Counted from the stretch's first letter, positions 1 to 9,079 are shown. The stretch: 64,000 nt of DNA from Stutzerimonas stutzeri (GCF_009789555.1 NZ_CP046902.1:2310001-2374000), one strand, 5' to 3'. The notes: generated from the sequence alone by a model not told the origin. Made by a program: numbers and translations.

Positions 1-1
1 C

Positions 2-1285
2 TATTACGAGTTGGGCTGGGGAGGCTGGTGGTTCTGGGACCCGGTCGAAAATGCCTCCTTCATGCCCTGGCTGGTAGGGACCGCGTTGATTCATTCGCTG
101 GCGGTGACGGAAAAGCGGGGCGTATTCAAAAGTTGGACGGTATTGCTCGCCATTGCCGCCTTCTCGCTCAGCCTGTTGGGCACCTTCCTGGTTCGTTCCG
201 GCGTGCTGACATCGGTCCATGCCTTCGCCACCGATCCGGAGCGCGGTGTCTTCATCCTGGCGTTCCTGCTGTTGGTCGTCGGTGGCTCACTGACCCTGTT
301 CGCGCTGCGCGCACCGGTTGTGAAAAGCCAGATCGGCTTCGGCCTGTGGTCGCGTGAGACGCTGCTGCTGGTCAATAACCTGCTGCTGGTGGTCGCCACG
401 TCGATGATCCTGCTCGGTACGCTGTATCCGTTGCTGCTCGATGCGCTGTCGGACACCAAGCTTTCGGTCGGGCCTCCCTACTTCAACGCGATGTTCCTGC
501 CGCTCGTTGGCGCGTTGATGCTGGCGCTAGCCGTGGGTGTCCTGGTGCGCTGGAAGGACACTCCGGTGAAATGGTTGATGGGCATGCTGACCCCGGTGTT
601 GATCACCAGCGCCGTTCTGGGCGGATTGGGCTCGATGCTGTTCGGCGATTTCCACTGGGCCGTGCTGGCGGTGTGCCTGCTGGCCGCCTGGGTGGTAACG
701 GCCGGTGTGCGCGACGTGCTGGACAAGACCCGCCACAAGGGCCTGATAAAGGGCGTGCGAAGCCTCGCGCCGAGCTACTGGGGCATGCAGCTCGCGCATT
801 TCGGCCTGGTGGTCTGTGCGCTGGGTGTGGTGCTGACGAGCCAGCAGAGCGCCGAACGCGACCTGCGTCTTGCTCCTGGGGAGTCGCTGGAATTGGGCGG
901 CTACAGCTTTGTCTTCGAGGGCGCGAAGCATTTCGATGGCCCTAACTTCACCTCCGACAAAGCCACCATTCGCGTGTTCGAGGGCGACAAGCAGATCGCG
1001 ATGCTGCATCCCGAGAAGCGCCTCTACACCGTGCAACAGATGCCAATGACCGAAGCGGGCATCGACGCGGGCTTTACCCGCGACCTCTACGTCGCCCTGG
1101 GCGAGCCGCTGGAAAATGGAGCCTGGGCGGTGAGGGTGCACATCAAGCCTTTCGTGCGCTGGATCTGGCTGGGCGCATTGCTGATGTCCCTGGGCGGTGT
1201 GGTTTCGGTCTGTGACAAGCGCTACCGGGTGAAGGTCAGGACCCGGGTCCGCGATGCGCTCGGTTTGGCCCAGCAAGGAGCCTGA
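2..1285 (+). CDS. ccmF: Cytochrome c-type biogenesis protein CcmF (5' truncated by window edge)
   Basis: This is the C-terminal 427 residues of the large inner-membrane haem lyase subunit that, with CcmH, ligates haem to apocytochrome c in the periplasm. The frame is open from the first bases. It begins inside the tryptophan-rich haem-handling motif (GWGGWWFWDPVENASF), followed by many hydrophobic segments, a periplasmic domain near residues 275-375 and a last membrane helix. Family members are about 650 residues long, so roughly a third is missing upstream. It is followed directly by ccmG, ccmH and ccmI in the usual operon order. Identification is secure; the start lies outside the window. 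Confidence 0.95.
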   Translation, partial: YYELGWGGWWFWDPVENASFMPWLVGTALIHSLAVTEKRGVFKSWTVLLAIAAFSLSLLGTFLVRSGVLTSVHAFATDPERGVFILAFLLLVVGGSLTLFALRAPVVKSQIGFGLWSRETLLLVNNLLLVVATSMILLGTLYPLLLDALSDTKLSVGPPYFNAMFLPLVGALMLALAVGVLVRWKDTPVKWLMGMLTPVLITSAVLGGLGSMLFGDFHWAVLAVCLLAAWVVTAGVRDVLDKTRHKGLIKGVRSLAPSYWGMQLAHFGLVVCALGVVLTSQQSAERDLRLAPGESLELGGYSFVFEGAKHFDGPNFTSDKATIRVFEGDKQIAMLHPEKRLYTVQQMPMTEAGIDAGFTRDLYVALGEPLENGAWAVRVHIKPFVRWIWLGALLMSLGGVVSVCDKRYRVKVRTRVRDALGLAQQGA

Positions 1286-1286
1286 G

Positions 1287-1817
1287 ATGAAACGAATATT
1301 GATGCTGCTTCCGCTGGCCATCTTCCTGCTGGTCGCCGTGTTCCTCTATCGCGGCCTGTTTCTGGACCCGACCGAGCTGCCCTCGGCCTTGATCGGTAAG
1401 CCACTGCCGTCGTTCTCTCTGCCCTCGGTAGAAGATTCGCAGCGACTGATCAGTGCCGAGGACATCAAGGGCAAGCCGGCGCTGGTCAACGTATGGGCCA
1501 CCTGGTGCGTGGCCTGCAAGGTCGAACACCCGGTACTCAACAAGCTCGCGGCGCAGGGCGTGAACATTCATGGCGTGAACTACAAGGACGACAACGCCGC
1601 TGCCCAGAAGTGGCTCAAGGATTTCCACGACCCCTACGAACTGAACATTCGTGACGAGCAGGGCAGCCTGGGGCTGGATCTGGGTGTCTATGGCGCGCCC
1701 GAGACGTTCATCGTCGACAAGCAAGGCGTCATTCGCCACAAGTACGTCGGGGTGATCGATGAGCGCGTATGGCGCGAGCAACTCGCCGCCCTTTATCAGG
1801 AACTGGTGGACGAATGA
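1287..1817 (+). CDS. ccmG: Thiol:disulfide interchange protein CcmG/DsbE
   Basis: A membrane-anchored periplasmic thioredoxin that reduces the haem-binding cysteines of apocytochrome c. The 176-residue protein has one N-terminal signal anchor (residues 1-22), then a thioredoxin fold with the active site WCVAC (Cys74, Cys77) and the GAPET cis-proline loop typical of DsbE. The ATG at 1287 is chosen because AAGGAG lies 6 bases upstream (1275-1280); a longer open frame begins inside ccmF but has no ribosome site. It starts one base after the ccmF stop and overlaps ccmH by ATGA, so translation is probably coupled. Confidence 0.95.
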   Translation: MKRILMLLPLAIFLLVAVFLYRGLFLDPTELPSALIGKPLPSFSLPSVEDSQRLISAEDIKGKPALVNVWATWCVACKVEHPVLNKLAAQGVNIHGVNYKDDNAAAQKWLKDFHDPYELNIRDEQGSLGLDLGVYGAPETFIVDKQGVIRHKYVGVIDERVWREQLAALYQELVDE

Positions 1818-2284
1818 AACAGCTGGTCCAGGTATTTCTGCTGACCCTGTGCCTGGTGGGTGGCGCACGGGCGGCGATCGACGCCTATGAGTTCAAGGAC
1901 GAAGCCGAGCGGGAGCGATACCGTACGCTGGTCGAAGAGCTGCGTTGCCCCAAGTGCCAGAATCAGAACATCGCCGATTCCAACGCGCCGATCGCGATGG
2001 ATCTGCGCCGCGAAATCTACCGCATGCTGGAGGAGGGGCAGAGCAACGATCAGATCGTCGACTACCTCGTCGCCCGTTACGGTGATTTCGTGCGCTACAA
2101 GCCGCCGGTCAACACCAAGACGCTGGTGCTCTGGTACGGCCCGTTCGCCTTGCTGGTGCTCGGGTTCGGCGTGTTGGCGTTCATCCTGATCCGTCGTCGC
2201 CGGGCCACCGACCCTGCGTCGAACACCCTTTCCGAGGCCGAGCGCGCGCGCCTCGCCACGTTGCTGGATAAAAAAGAGCCATGA
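1814..2284 (+). CDS. ccmH: Cytochrome c-type biogenesis protein CcmH
   Basis: A small thioredoxin-like subunit of the CcmF/H/I haem lyase complex. The 156-residue protein has a signal peptide ending near GGARA (residue 20), the diagnostic LRCPKCQNQ motif (Cys45, Cys48) and one transmembrane helix near residues 105-125, followed by a basic cytoplasmic tail. The ATG at 1814 overlaps the ccmG stop (ATGA), and the gene's own stop overlaps ccmI in the same way. The length matches the short CcmH of Pseudomonas; the TPR function carried by the fused E. coli CcmH is on separate ccmI here. Confidence 0.95.
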   Translation: MKQLVQVFLLTLCLVGGARAAIDAYEFKDEAERERYRTLVEELRCPKCQNQNIADSNAPIAMDLRREIYRMLEEGQSNDQIVDYLVARYGDFVRYKPPVNTKTLVLWYGPFALLVLGFGVLAFILIRRRRATDPASNTLSEAERARLATLLDKKEP

Positions 2285-3498
2285 TCGATTTCTGGATAGG
2301 TGCGGGCCTGCTGTTACTGGCCGCCCTGGGGTTCCTGCTGCTCCCATTGTTGCGCGGGCGCCGCGTACAGGCCGAAGAGGACCGGACGGCGCTGAATGTC
2401 GCCCTTTACGAGGAGCGACTCGGTGAGCTGGCGGCGCAGCACGCGGCTGGCACCCTGACCACCGAGCAGTTCGAGACGGGGCGCGCCGATGCCGCGCGCG
2501 AACTGCTCGACGACACCGAGGGCGGCGAAACCCATCGCAGCAGCAACCTGGGGCGTGCCGTTCCGCTGATCGCGGCGATCCTCGTGCCGTTGGTCGGCTG
2601 CGGCCTGTATCTGCACTGGGGAGCAAGCGACAAAGTGCAGCTGACGCGCGAATTCGCCGTGCAGCCGGGGTCCATGGAAGAGATGACCGCAAGGCTGGAG
2701 CGCGCGGTACAAGCCCAGCCGGAGTCCACCGAAGCGTGGTATTTCCTCGCCAGGACCTACATGAGCCAGGAGCGACCCGCCGATGCGGCCGCCGCGTACG
2801 AGCAGCTCATTGAACTGGCTGGCCGCCAGCCGGAGCTTCTCGGTCAATGGGCGCAGGCGCTTTATTTTGCGGATGATCGAAAATGGTCGGCGCAAATGCA
2901 GCAACTCACCGACGAGGCGCTGGGCGGTGACCCCCATGAAGTCACCAGTCTCGGCCTGTTAGGCATTGCCGCATACGAAGAGGGCCAGTTCGAGCAAGCG
3001 ATCGGATACTGGGAGCGCTTGGTGGCGACCCTGCCTGCCGAGGATCCGTCGCGAGAGGCCATCCAGGGCGGCATCGCCCGCGCCCGCGAACAAATGGGCG
3101 AATCGGCTTCGAGCGCGGCAGAACCCATCGAACCGGCAGCGACGGCGTCGCAAGAAGCGGGGCTGACCGTTGTTGTGCGGCTGGACGCAGCCCTGGGCGA
3201 GCAGGTGCAACCCACCGACACGGTGTTCGTGTTTGCCCGTGCGGTCTCCGGACCGCCAATGCCATTGGCGGTCAAGCGGCTGACCGTCGCCGATCTGCCT
3301 GCTACGGTCAGTTTGAGCGATGCCGATGCAATGACTCCGCAGCTTCGCTTGTCCAACTTCGAACAGGTCAGGCTGTTCGCTCGTATTTCCAGGGACGGGA
3401 ACGCCACTCGCGGCGAGTGGCAGGGCAGCAGTGAGCCGCTGGCGTTGGACAACGACGGCGCGGTCAAACTGACTATCGACCAACCTGTGACGCCCTGA
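2281..3498 (+). CDS. ccmI: Cytochrome c-type biogenesis protein CcmI (CycH)
   Basis: Apocytochrome c chaperone of the haem lyase complex. The 405-residue protein has two N-terminal membrane segments (about residues 4-20 and 95-112) separated by a cytoplasmic loop. A TPR region with repeats of the type AWYFLARTYMSQ and AAAYEQLIELA spans about 130-265, and an Ala/Glu/Pro linker leads to a beta-rich periplasmic domain (about 295-405). It overlaps ccmH by ATGA and is the last gene of the ccm operon here. Domain order and context agree with Pseudomonas CcmI. Confidence 0.93.
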   Translation: MIDFWIGAGLLLLAALGFLLLPLLRGRRVQAEEDRTALNVALYEERLGELAAQHAAGTLTTEQFETGRADAARELLDDTEGGETHRSSNLGRAVPLIAAILVPLVGCGLYLHWGASDKVQLTREFAVQPGSMEEMTARLERAVQAQPESTEAWYFLARTYMSQERPADAAAAYEQLIELAGRQPELLGQWAQALYFADDRKWSAQMQQLTDEALGGDPHEVTSLGLLGIAAYEEGQFEQAIGYWERLVATLPAEDPSREAIQGGIARAREQMGESASSAAEPIEPAATASQEAGLTVVVRLDAALGEQVQPTDTVFVFARAVSGPPMPLAVKRLTVADLPATVSLSDADAMTPQLRLSNFEQVRLFARISRDGNATRGEWQGSSEPLALDNDGAVKLTIDQPVTP

Positions 3499-3528
3499 TC
3501 GTAGAGGGCGCTGAGGAGGCCAGTGATA

Positions 3529-3960
3529 ATGGTGACGGACCCGGTTTCGACGGTTGTATTCCGCCTGTCCAGAGCAGGCGGTGCAACAATGCTGGCGCTG
3601 CTGCTGGGCGCCTGTGCAGGCAACCCCTATCAATCGTCGGAACCGGCACCGCCGCCAACGCCGCCCGTGGTGACGGAGCCTCGCGAGCCGGTCACCACTC
3701 CGCCGCCGGTCCGCACCCCGCCGGCACCACGACCACCGGCCACGCAAAAAAGTCACCCGCGCTACGCGCCACCGCCGCATGCCGCCGCGCATTGGGACAA
3801 TCGGCTGGGCGTGTATGTCGTGGAAGGCAAGAACATGTTCTATCGAGAGCGCCTGTACTACCGCTGGGATGGTGACTGGTATTGCGCGGGCCGTCCGGAA
3901 GGTCCGTGGGAGCCGGTCGCACCGCCGAGTGTTCCGACCGGCCTGCGGGGTCTGCATTGA
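3529..3960 (+). CDS. Proline-rich putative lipoprotein
   Basis: A protein of unknown function. The sequence shows a hydrophobic stretch ending in a lipobox-like LLLGACAG (Cys near residue 29), then a low-complexity Pro/Thr region (about residues 35-80), then a compact C-terminal domain rich in Trp and Tyr (GVYVVEGKNMFYRERLYYRWDGDWY). GAGGAGG at 3513-3519 is well spaced for the ATG at 3529. A GTG at 3523 sits too close to it, and an internal ATG at 3589 would give a very short signal. Thirty bases separate it from ccmI, so it could be read through from the ccm operon. Outer-membrane or periplasmic anchoring is inferred from the lipobox. Confidence 0.7.
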   Translation: MVTDPVSTVVFRLSRAGGATMLALLLGACAGNPYQSSEPAPPPTPPVVTEPREPVTTPPPVRTPPAPRPPATQKSHPRYAPPPHAAAHWDNRLGVYVVEGKNMFYRERLYYRWDGDWYCAGRPEGPWEPVAPPSVPTGLRGLH

Positions 3961-4100
3961 ACGCCTAGGCCTGGCTGCGATTTTTACCGGGTACGCTAAA
4001 GGCCGGTCCGCCATGGCCGATAAAGACTTCAGGTGCGGCTCGCCGTACCGGGGAAGTCGTCCAGGCCTGGCCTTTGTAAGCGTTCATCCGGAGTGGATTC

Positions 4101-4397
4101 ATGAGTGCGGCAGTCAAATACCTCGAGGAAACCGGCAATGCATTGCGCCATGCGCTGATGCAGCAGGACTGGACGGCCATCAGCGTTCTGGATCTGCAAT
4201 GCCGAAACGTCGTCGAAGCCGCCATGCAGGAGCCGCGGGAGGACGAGCAGGCGATTCGTCAGCGCCTGCAGGAACTGGTGGCGCTTTATCGCGAACTGGT
4301 CATGACGTGCCAGGCCGAGCAGCGGCGGGTCGCCGATGAGCTGGTCCAGCTCAACCACTCGCAGCGCGGTACCAATGTTTATAAGCTCTTCGGCTGA
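4101..4397 (+). CDS. fliT: Flagellar protein FliT (export chaperone family)
   Basis: A 98-residue, almost wholly alpha-helical acidic protein that lies directly before fleQ, the position held by the FliT-type gene in Pseudomonas flagellar loci. FliT proteins are cytoplasmic chaperones for the filament cap protein FliD. The assignment rests mainly on size, helicity and position, because the family is weakly conserved. A GGAGTG sequence lies about 7 bases before the ATG. The usual upstream partners fliC, flaG, fliD and fliS are absent; the preceding genes belong to cytochrome c maturation. Confidence 0.75.
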   Translation: MSAAVKYLEETGNALRHALMQQDWTAISVLDLQCRNVVEAAMQEPREDEQAIRQRLQELVALYRELVMTCQAEQRRVADELVQLNHSQRGTNVYKLFG

Positions 4398-4423
4398 CGT
4401 ACAGGCGCGGGGTCTGCGCTACC

Positions 4424-4444
4424 ATTGGTCAGACTGACCCCAAT
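4424..4444. promoter_or_regulatory. Palindrome upstream of fleQ, possible operator
   Basis: In the 407-base gap between fliT and fleQ there is a perfect inverted repeat with 6-base arms and one central base (GGTCAG-A-CTGACC, 4427-4439). It sits inside a looser ATTGG...CCAAT palindrome. A one-base centre cannot form an RNA hairpin, so a protein-binding site is more likely than a terminator. It does not match the Vfr/CRP consensus that I know for P. aeruginosa fleQ control. The rest of the gap holds a T-rich stretch near 4706-4718 but no gene that I can support. Confidence 0.35.
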
Positions 4445-4804
4445 GATCGATCAGCCCTCAGTTCAGAGTCACCGATCCCGCCTGGCCACATTGTAAAGTC
4501 GATTAAAAAAGACAGGCCCGCCGCCATTCCTCGCTCGATGTAATACCAATCGCATCTTTTCCCCGCACACTCTGCCCCGTGTCGCGACAGCGCCTGTATG
4601 GACGCTCAACGGGTTGCGCCTCTCGCCTTTTTGCTCGCAAATTCAAGGCCAGGGACATTCTCCGATGTTTTGTCGTTGAATCACGTCATAAATTTGACTC
4701 AAGGCCTTTTTTTTAATTAACTACTGGCTATCTGCCGGTGACATTGCCGTTTCTGCCAGGGAACGGGTGCAGGCCTTCTTTCAGCCAATAGAGCTATAAA
4801 CAAG

Positions 4805-6274
4805 ATGTGGCGTGAAACCAAGATTTTGTTGATAGATGATGATCAGGATCGTCGCCGGGATTTAGCGGTCATCCTCAGTTTCCTGAGCGAGGATCATCTG
4901 GCCTGCGCCAGCGGCGATTGGCGGGCGGTTGTGGACGGCCTGGAGTCGAGCCGCAGCATTCTTGGCGTGATGCTTGGCGATGTTTCTGCCAAGGGCGGCG
5001 CGGTGGAGTTGCTCAAGCAGCTCAGCAAATGGGATGAGAACCTGCCGCTCATGTTGATTGGCGAACCGGTGCCGGGCGACTGGCCGGACGAGATCCGGCG
5101 ACGGGTACTGACCAGCCTCGAGATGCCGCCGAGCTATAACAAACTGCTCGATTCGCTTCACCGGGCTCAGGTCTATCGAGAAATGTACGACCAGGCAAAG
5201 GCACGCGGCCGGCAGCGCGAGCCCAACCTGTTCCGCAGCCTGGTCGGTACTAGCCGCGCCGTGCAGCACGTGCGACAGATGATGCAACAGGTCGCCGACA
5301 CCGAGGCGAGCGTCCTGATTCTCGGGGAGTCCGGGACGGGCAAGGAGGTTGTCGCACGCAACCTGCACTACCATTCCAAGCGCCGTGGCGGCCCCTTCGT
5401 TCCGGTCAACTGCGGGGCTATCCCGGCCGAGCTGCTGGAAAGCGAATTGTTCGGCCATGAAAAGGGCGCTTTTACCGGAGCAATTTCTTCGCGCGCCGGC
5501 CGTTTCGAACTGGCCGAAGGCGGAACCCTGTTCCTCGACGAGATCGGCGACATGCCGCTGCCCATGCAGGTCAAGCTGCTACGCGTGTTGCAGGAGCGCA
5601 CCTTCGAGCGCGTCGGCAGCAACCGCACGCAGAATGCCGATGTCCGGATCATCGCGGCGACCCACAAGGATCTGGAAAAGATGATCGTGGACGGCAGCTT
5701 TCGCGAAGACCTGTATTACCGCCTCAATGTTTTCCCCATCGAAATGGCCCCGCTGCGCGAGCGCATCGAGGACATTCCGTTGCTGATGAACGAACTCATC
5801 TCGCGCATGGAGCATGAGAAGCGCGGCTCCATTCGCTTCAACTCGGCGGCCATCATGTCACTCTGTCGCCATGACTGGCCGGGCAACGTTCGTGAGCTGG
5901 CGAATCTCGTCGAGCGTATGGCGATCATGCACCCCTACGGGGTGATCGGCGTGATGGAGTTGCCGAAGAAGTTCCGCCATGTCGACGATGACGACGAGCA
6001 GTACGCGATCAGCGTGCATGACGAGATGGAAGAGCGGGCCGCCATCAATGCACCCATCGTCGCTGCCGACGCGCATGCGATGCTGCCGGTGGAGGGCCTC
6101 GATCTGAAGGATTACCTGGGTAATCTTGAGCAGGGGCTCATCCAGCAGGCGCTCGAAGATGCTGGCGGTGTCGTCGCGCGTGCCGCCGAACGGCTGCGTA
6201 TCCGCCGAACGACGCTTGTCGAGAAAATGCGCAAATACGGGATGAATCGTCGCGACGACGACCTGGACGAGTGA
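4805..6274 (+). CDS. fleQ: Flagellar master regulator FleQ
   Basis: The sigma-54-dependent enhancer-binding ATPase at the top of the Pseudomonas flagellar cascade. It also responds to c-di-GMP and controls exopolysaccharide genes. The 489-residue protein has a degenerate N-terminal receiver domain (1-120), an AAA+ domain with Walker A GESGTGKE near 174-181, the sigma-54 contact loop GAFTGA near 221-226, and a C-terminal Fis-type helix-turn-helix ending in RRTTLVEKMRKYGM. The start MWRETK matches known FleQ, though the ribosome site is weak. It stands alone between a long regulatory gap and the fleS promoter. Confidence 0.97.
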   Translation: MWRETKILLIDDDQDRRRDLAVILSFLSEDHLACASGDWRAVVDGLESSRSILGVMLGDVSAKGGAVELLKQLSKWDENLPLMLIGEPVPGDWPDEIRRRVLTSLEMPPSYNKLLDSLHRAQVYREMYDQAKARGRQREPNLFRSLVGTSRAVQHVRQMMQQVADTEASVLILGESGTGKEVVARNLHYHSKRRGGPFVPVNCGAIPAELLESELFGHEKGAFTGAISSRAGRFELAEGGTLFLDEIGDMPLPMQVKLLRVLQERTFERVGSNRTQNADVRIIAATHKDLEKMIVDGSFREDLYYRLNVFPIEMAPLRERIEDIPLLMNELISRMEHEKRGSIRFNSAAIMSLCRHDWPGNVRELANLVERMAIMHPYGVIGVMELPKKFRHVDDDDEQYAISVHDEMEERAAINAPIVAADAHAMLPVEGLDLKDYLGNLEQGLIQQALEDAGGVVARAAERLRIRRTTLVEKMRKYGMNRRDDDLDE

Positions 6275-6282
6275 GTCCTCGC

Positions 6283-6307
6283 GCTCGCCGCTTCAGCAGC
6301 GGCGAGC
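6283..6307 (+). terminator. Hairpin after fleQ
   Basis: A perfect 10-bp stem (GCTCGCCGCT / AGCGGCGAGC) with a five-base loop starts 8 bases after the fleQ stop and is followed by a pyrimidine-rich stretch (CCCTCTTGTGCGTTTC). It lies before the sigma-54 promoter of fleS and so would separate fleQ from fleSR transcription. The U-tract is imperfect, so efficiency is uncertain. Confidence 0.5.
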
Positions 6308-6335
6308 CCTCTTGTGCGTTTCTTTCATTGCCGCC

Positions 6336-6351
6336 AGGCATGATCCTTGCT
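6336..6351 (+). promoter_or_regulatory. Sigma-54 promoter of fleSR
   Basis: AGGCATGATCCTTGCT matches the sigma-54 -24/-12 consensus (TGGCAY-N5-TTGCW) except at the first base, with the invariant GG (6337-6338) and GC (6349-6350) ten bases apart. Transcription should start near 6362, some 25 bases before fleS. In P. aeruginosa fleSR is transcribed by sigma-54 under FleQ control, which fits this site lying directly after fleQ. Confidence 0.8.
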
Positions 6352-6388
6352 GATGTCCACTTCACCGACCATCTTTTGACGGATACGT

Positions 6389-7597
6389 GTGCCAGTGACT
6401 TCAGCGCTTTCTTCATCGGCCTTGACCCAGCGGCCTGCCGAGACTCCGACCAGCCGTGAGCTTGAGCAGTCGCTTGAACGCTTTACCCGCATCTCCGGCC
6501 GACTGAACGAATCCCAGCAGTTGCTGCACAGCCGTGTGGCCGAGCTGAAAGACCAGTTGGCTGAGACAAGCGCACAGCGCAGGCGTGAGCTTGAGGAGAA
6601 CGAGCGCCTGGCCAATCGCCTGCAAAGCCTGCTGGACTTGTTGCCTGGCGGCGTCATCGTGATCGACGGTCAGGGTGTGGTTCGCGAAGCCAATCCGGTG
6701 GCGCTGGAGTTGCTCGGCGGACCGCTCGACGGCGTCCTCTGGCGCGAGGTGATCGCTCGCAGCTTCGCCCCGCGCAAGGACGATGGCCATGAAATCTCGC
6801 TGAAGGACGGACGCCGCGTATCCATCGCTACGCGCTCGCTGAATGGCGAGCCGGGGCAACTGGTATTGCTGACCGATCTGACCGAGACGCGGCGGCTGCA
6901 GGCGCAGCTGGCGCGTCACGAGCGCCTCTCCGCGCTGGGACGGATGGTCGCTTCGTTGGCTCACCAGATACGGACACCGCTTTCCACGGCACTGCTTTAT
7001 GCCAGTCATCTGGAGCAGGGCGGGTTGTCGGTCGAGCATCAGCAACGCTTTGCCGGGCGCCTTAAGGATCGTCTGAATGAGCTGGAGCACCAGGTTCGCG
7101 ACATGCTGGTATTTGCCCGTGGCGACTTGCCGCTGGAGGATAGGCTGACGCCCGCCGAGTTGCTGGCCGCGTTGCGGGCTGCTGCCGAAGCGAAACTGCA
7201 GGGCGTCGCCGTTCGCTGGCAGTGCGACGTGCCGGCCGGCGCGCTGCTGTGCAACCGTGACACGCTGGTCGGCGCACTGCTCAACCTGATCGAGAACGCG
7301 CTACAGGCGGCGAACGGCGAACCACGACTGAAAATTCATTTCTACGCACGAGACGCTGGGCTGCGCATCAGCATCAGCGACAACGGTGCCGGGATCGATG
7401 CCGCGACTCTGGCTCGCCTCGCAGAGCCGTTCTTCACCACGCGTGCGACGGGCACCGGCCTGGGCCTCGCCGTTGTCAAGTCGGTGGCGCGCGCGCACTC
7501 AGGCGAGCTCGCGTTGCGCTCCAGGCCAGGCCGAGGCACCTGTGCCACTGTTCTGCTTCCGCTGCTCACGGCTTCCGCGCCGGGTCTGAAGGAGTGA
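6389..7597 (+). CDS. fleS: Flagellar sensor histidine kinase FleS
   Basis: The cytoplasmic sensor kinase that phosphorylates FleR to activate mid-class flagellar genes. The 402-residue protein has a coiled N-terminal region (about 20-85), a PAS domain (about 85-165), a HisKA domain with the phospho-accepting His192 (SLAHQIRTPL) and a C-terminal HATPase domain with the N box (LIENALQA) and G boxes (DNGAGID, GTGLGL). There are no transmembrane segments, as expected for FleS. The start is a GTG at 6389 without a strong ribosome site; GTG at 6395 is an alternative. Its stop lies next to the fleR start, so the two are co-translated. Confidence 0.93.
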   Translation: MPVTSALSSSALTQRPAETPTSRELEQSLERFTRISGRLNESQQLLHSRVAELKDQLAETSAQRRRELEENERLANRLQSLLDLLPGGVIVIDGQGVVREANPVALELLGGPLDGVLWREVIARSFAPRKDDGHEISLKDGRRVSIATRSLNGEPGQLVLLTDLTETRRLQAQLARHERLSALGRMVASLAHQIRTPLSTALLYASHLEQGGLSVEHQQRFAGRLKDRLNELEHQVRDMLVFARGDLPLEDRLTPAELLAALRAAAEAKLQGVAVRWQCDVPAGALLCNRDTLVGALLNLIENALQAANGEPRLKIHFYARDAGLRISISDNGAGIDAATLARLAEPFFTTRATGTGLGLAVVKSVARAHSGELALRSRPGRGTCATVLLPLLTASAPGLKE

Positions 7598-7602
7598 TGC
7601 GC

Positions 7603-9009
7603 ATGGTTGCCAAGATCCTGCTGGTCGAAGACGACCGCGCCTTGCGCGAGGCATTGGGCGATACCCTCGAACTGGGCGGTTACGCCTACCGAGCGGTCGA
7701 TTGTGCCGAAGCCGCCCTGCTGGCGTTGCAGCACGAGGCCTTCGGCTTGGTGATCAGTGATGTGAACATGCCAGGCATGGACGGTCATGCCCTGCAGGCG
7801 CTTATCCGTCAACGTTACCCGCACGTGCCGGTGCTGCTGATGACCGCATACGGCGCCGTTGAGCGCGCGGTCGAGGCGATGCGTCAGGGCGCCGTGGATT
7901 ATCTGGTCAAGCCGTTCGAGCCGAAGGTCTTGCTTGGTCTGGTCGCGCGGCATGCCTGCGGTCAGCTTGATCCTGCCGAGGGAGACGGCCCTGTAGCGGT
8001 CGAGCCGGCCAGCCAGCAACTGTTGGCATTGGCCGCTCGCGTCGCGCGCAGCGATTCGACCGTGCTGGTTTCCGGTGAGTCCGGTACCGGCAAGGAAGTG
8101 TTGGCGCGTTACATCCATCAGCAATCATCCCGCGCGACAAGGCCGTTCGTTGCGATCAACTGCGCGGCCATCCCCGACAACATGCTCGAGGCGACCTTGT
8201 TCGGGCATGAGAAGGGGGCCTTCACCGGGGCCATTGCGACGCAGCCCGGCAAGTTCGAACTGGCCGAAGGCGGCACCCTGCTGCTCGACGAAATCTCTGA
8301 AATGCCGTTGGCCCTGCAGGCCAAGTTACTGCGCGTACTGCAGGAACGCGAAGTCGAGCGTGTCGGCGGACGCAAGCCCATCGCGCTCGACATCCGCATC
8401 ATCGCGACCACCAACCGCGACCTGGCTGACGAGGTCCGCAACGGGCGGTTTCGAGAAGACCTGTTCTATCGCCTTTCCGTGTTTCCGCTCGCCTGGCCGG
8501 CGTTGCGCGATCGACCTGCGGACATCGTGCCGCTTGCCGAACGCCTGCTCGCCCAGCATGCGCTGAAGATGCGCCAACCAGGCGTCAGGCTCACGGCACA
8601 GGCCCGCCAGCACCTGCTCGGCCATCCCTGGCCCGGCAACGTTCGCGAGCTGGATAATGCCATTCAACGCGCATTGATTCTGCAACAGGGCGGTTCGATC
8701 CGCCCTGAGGATCTTTGCCTGACCGGTAGCGCGGGTTTCGCATCCTTGGCACGCGACCCGGCCGGTCGCAGCGAGCCGGCAGGTGCATCGCCTGACGCCC
8801 TTGCAGCGCCCGCCGAGGCGGTTGGAGCGTTGGGTGACGACCTGCGCCGTCGCGAGTTCCAGGTAATTCTCGACACCTTGCGTGCGGAGCGTGGCCGTCG
8901 CAAGGAAACCGCCGACCGGTTAGGGATCAGCGCTCGCACCCTGCGTTACAAACTGGCACAGATGCGTGATGCCGGCCTGGACCCCGAAGCTGCCCTGCAC
9001 GCCGGCTGA
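7603..9009 (+). CDS. fleR: Flagellar response regulator FleR
   Basis: A sigma-54-dependent NtrC-type response regulator partnered with FleS. The 468-residue protein has a receiver domain with phospho-acceptor Asp53 (VISDVNMPG), a AAA+ domain with GESGTGKE (157-164) and GAFTGA, and a C-terminal Fis-like HTH (GISARTLRYKL). AAGGAG (7589-7594) is optimally placed for the ATG at 7603, which gives the MVAKILLVEDD start seen in the family; in-frame starts at 7594 and 7597 sit too close to it. The fliEF genes that normally follow fleR are not present; tpm follows instead. Confidence 0.95.
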   Translation: MVAKILLVEDDRALREALGDTLELGGYAYRAVDCAEAALLALQHEAFGLVISDVNMPGMDGHALQALIRQRYPHVPVLLMTAYGAVERAVEAMRQGAVDYLVKPFEPKVLLGLVARHACGQLDPAEGDGPVAVEPASQQLLALAARVARSDSTVLVSGESGTGKEVLARYIHQQSSRATRPFVAINCAAIPDNMLEATLFGHEKGAFTGAIATQPGKFELAEGGTLLLDEISEMPLALQAKLLRVLQEREVERVGGRKPIALDIRIIATTNRDLADEVRNGRFREDLFYRLSVFPLAWPALRDRPADIVPLAERLLAQHALKMRQPGVRLTAQARQHLLGHPWPGNVRELDNAIQRALILQQGGSIRPEDLCLTGSAGFASLARDPAGRSEPAGASPDALAAPAEAVGALGDDLRRREFQVILDTLRAERGRRKETADRLGISARTLRYKLAQMRDAGLDPEAALHAG

Positions 9010-9079
9010 TTCGCAGCAGGGCAATAGGCGCGGGCGCCTCTGATAAGCTCCGAGCCTCATCGTGCATGAGGGTTTGGCT

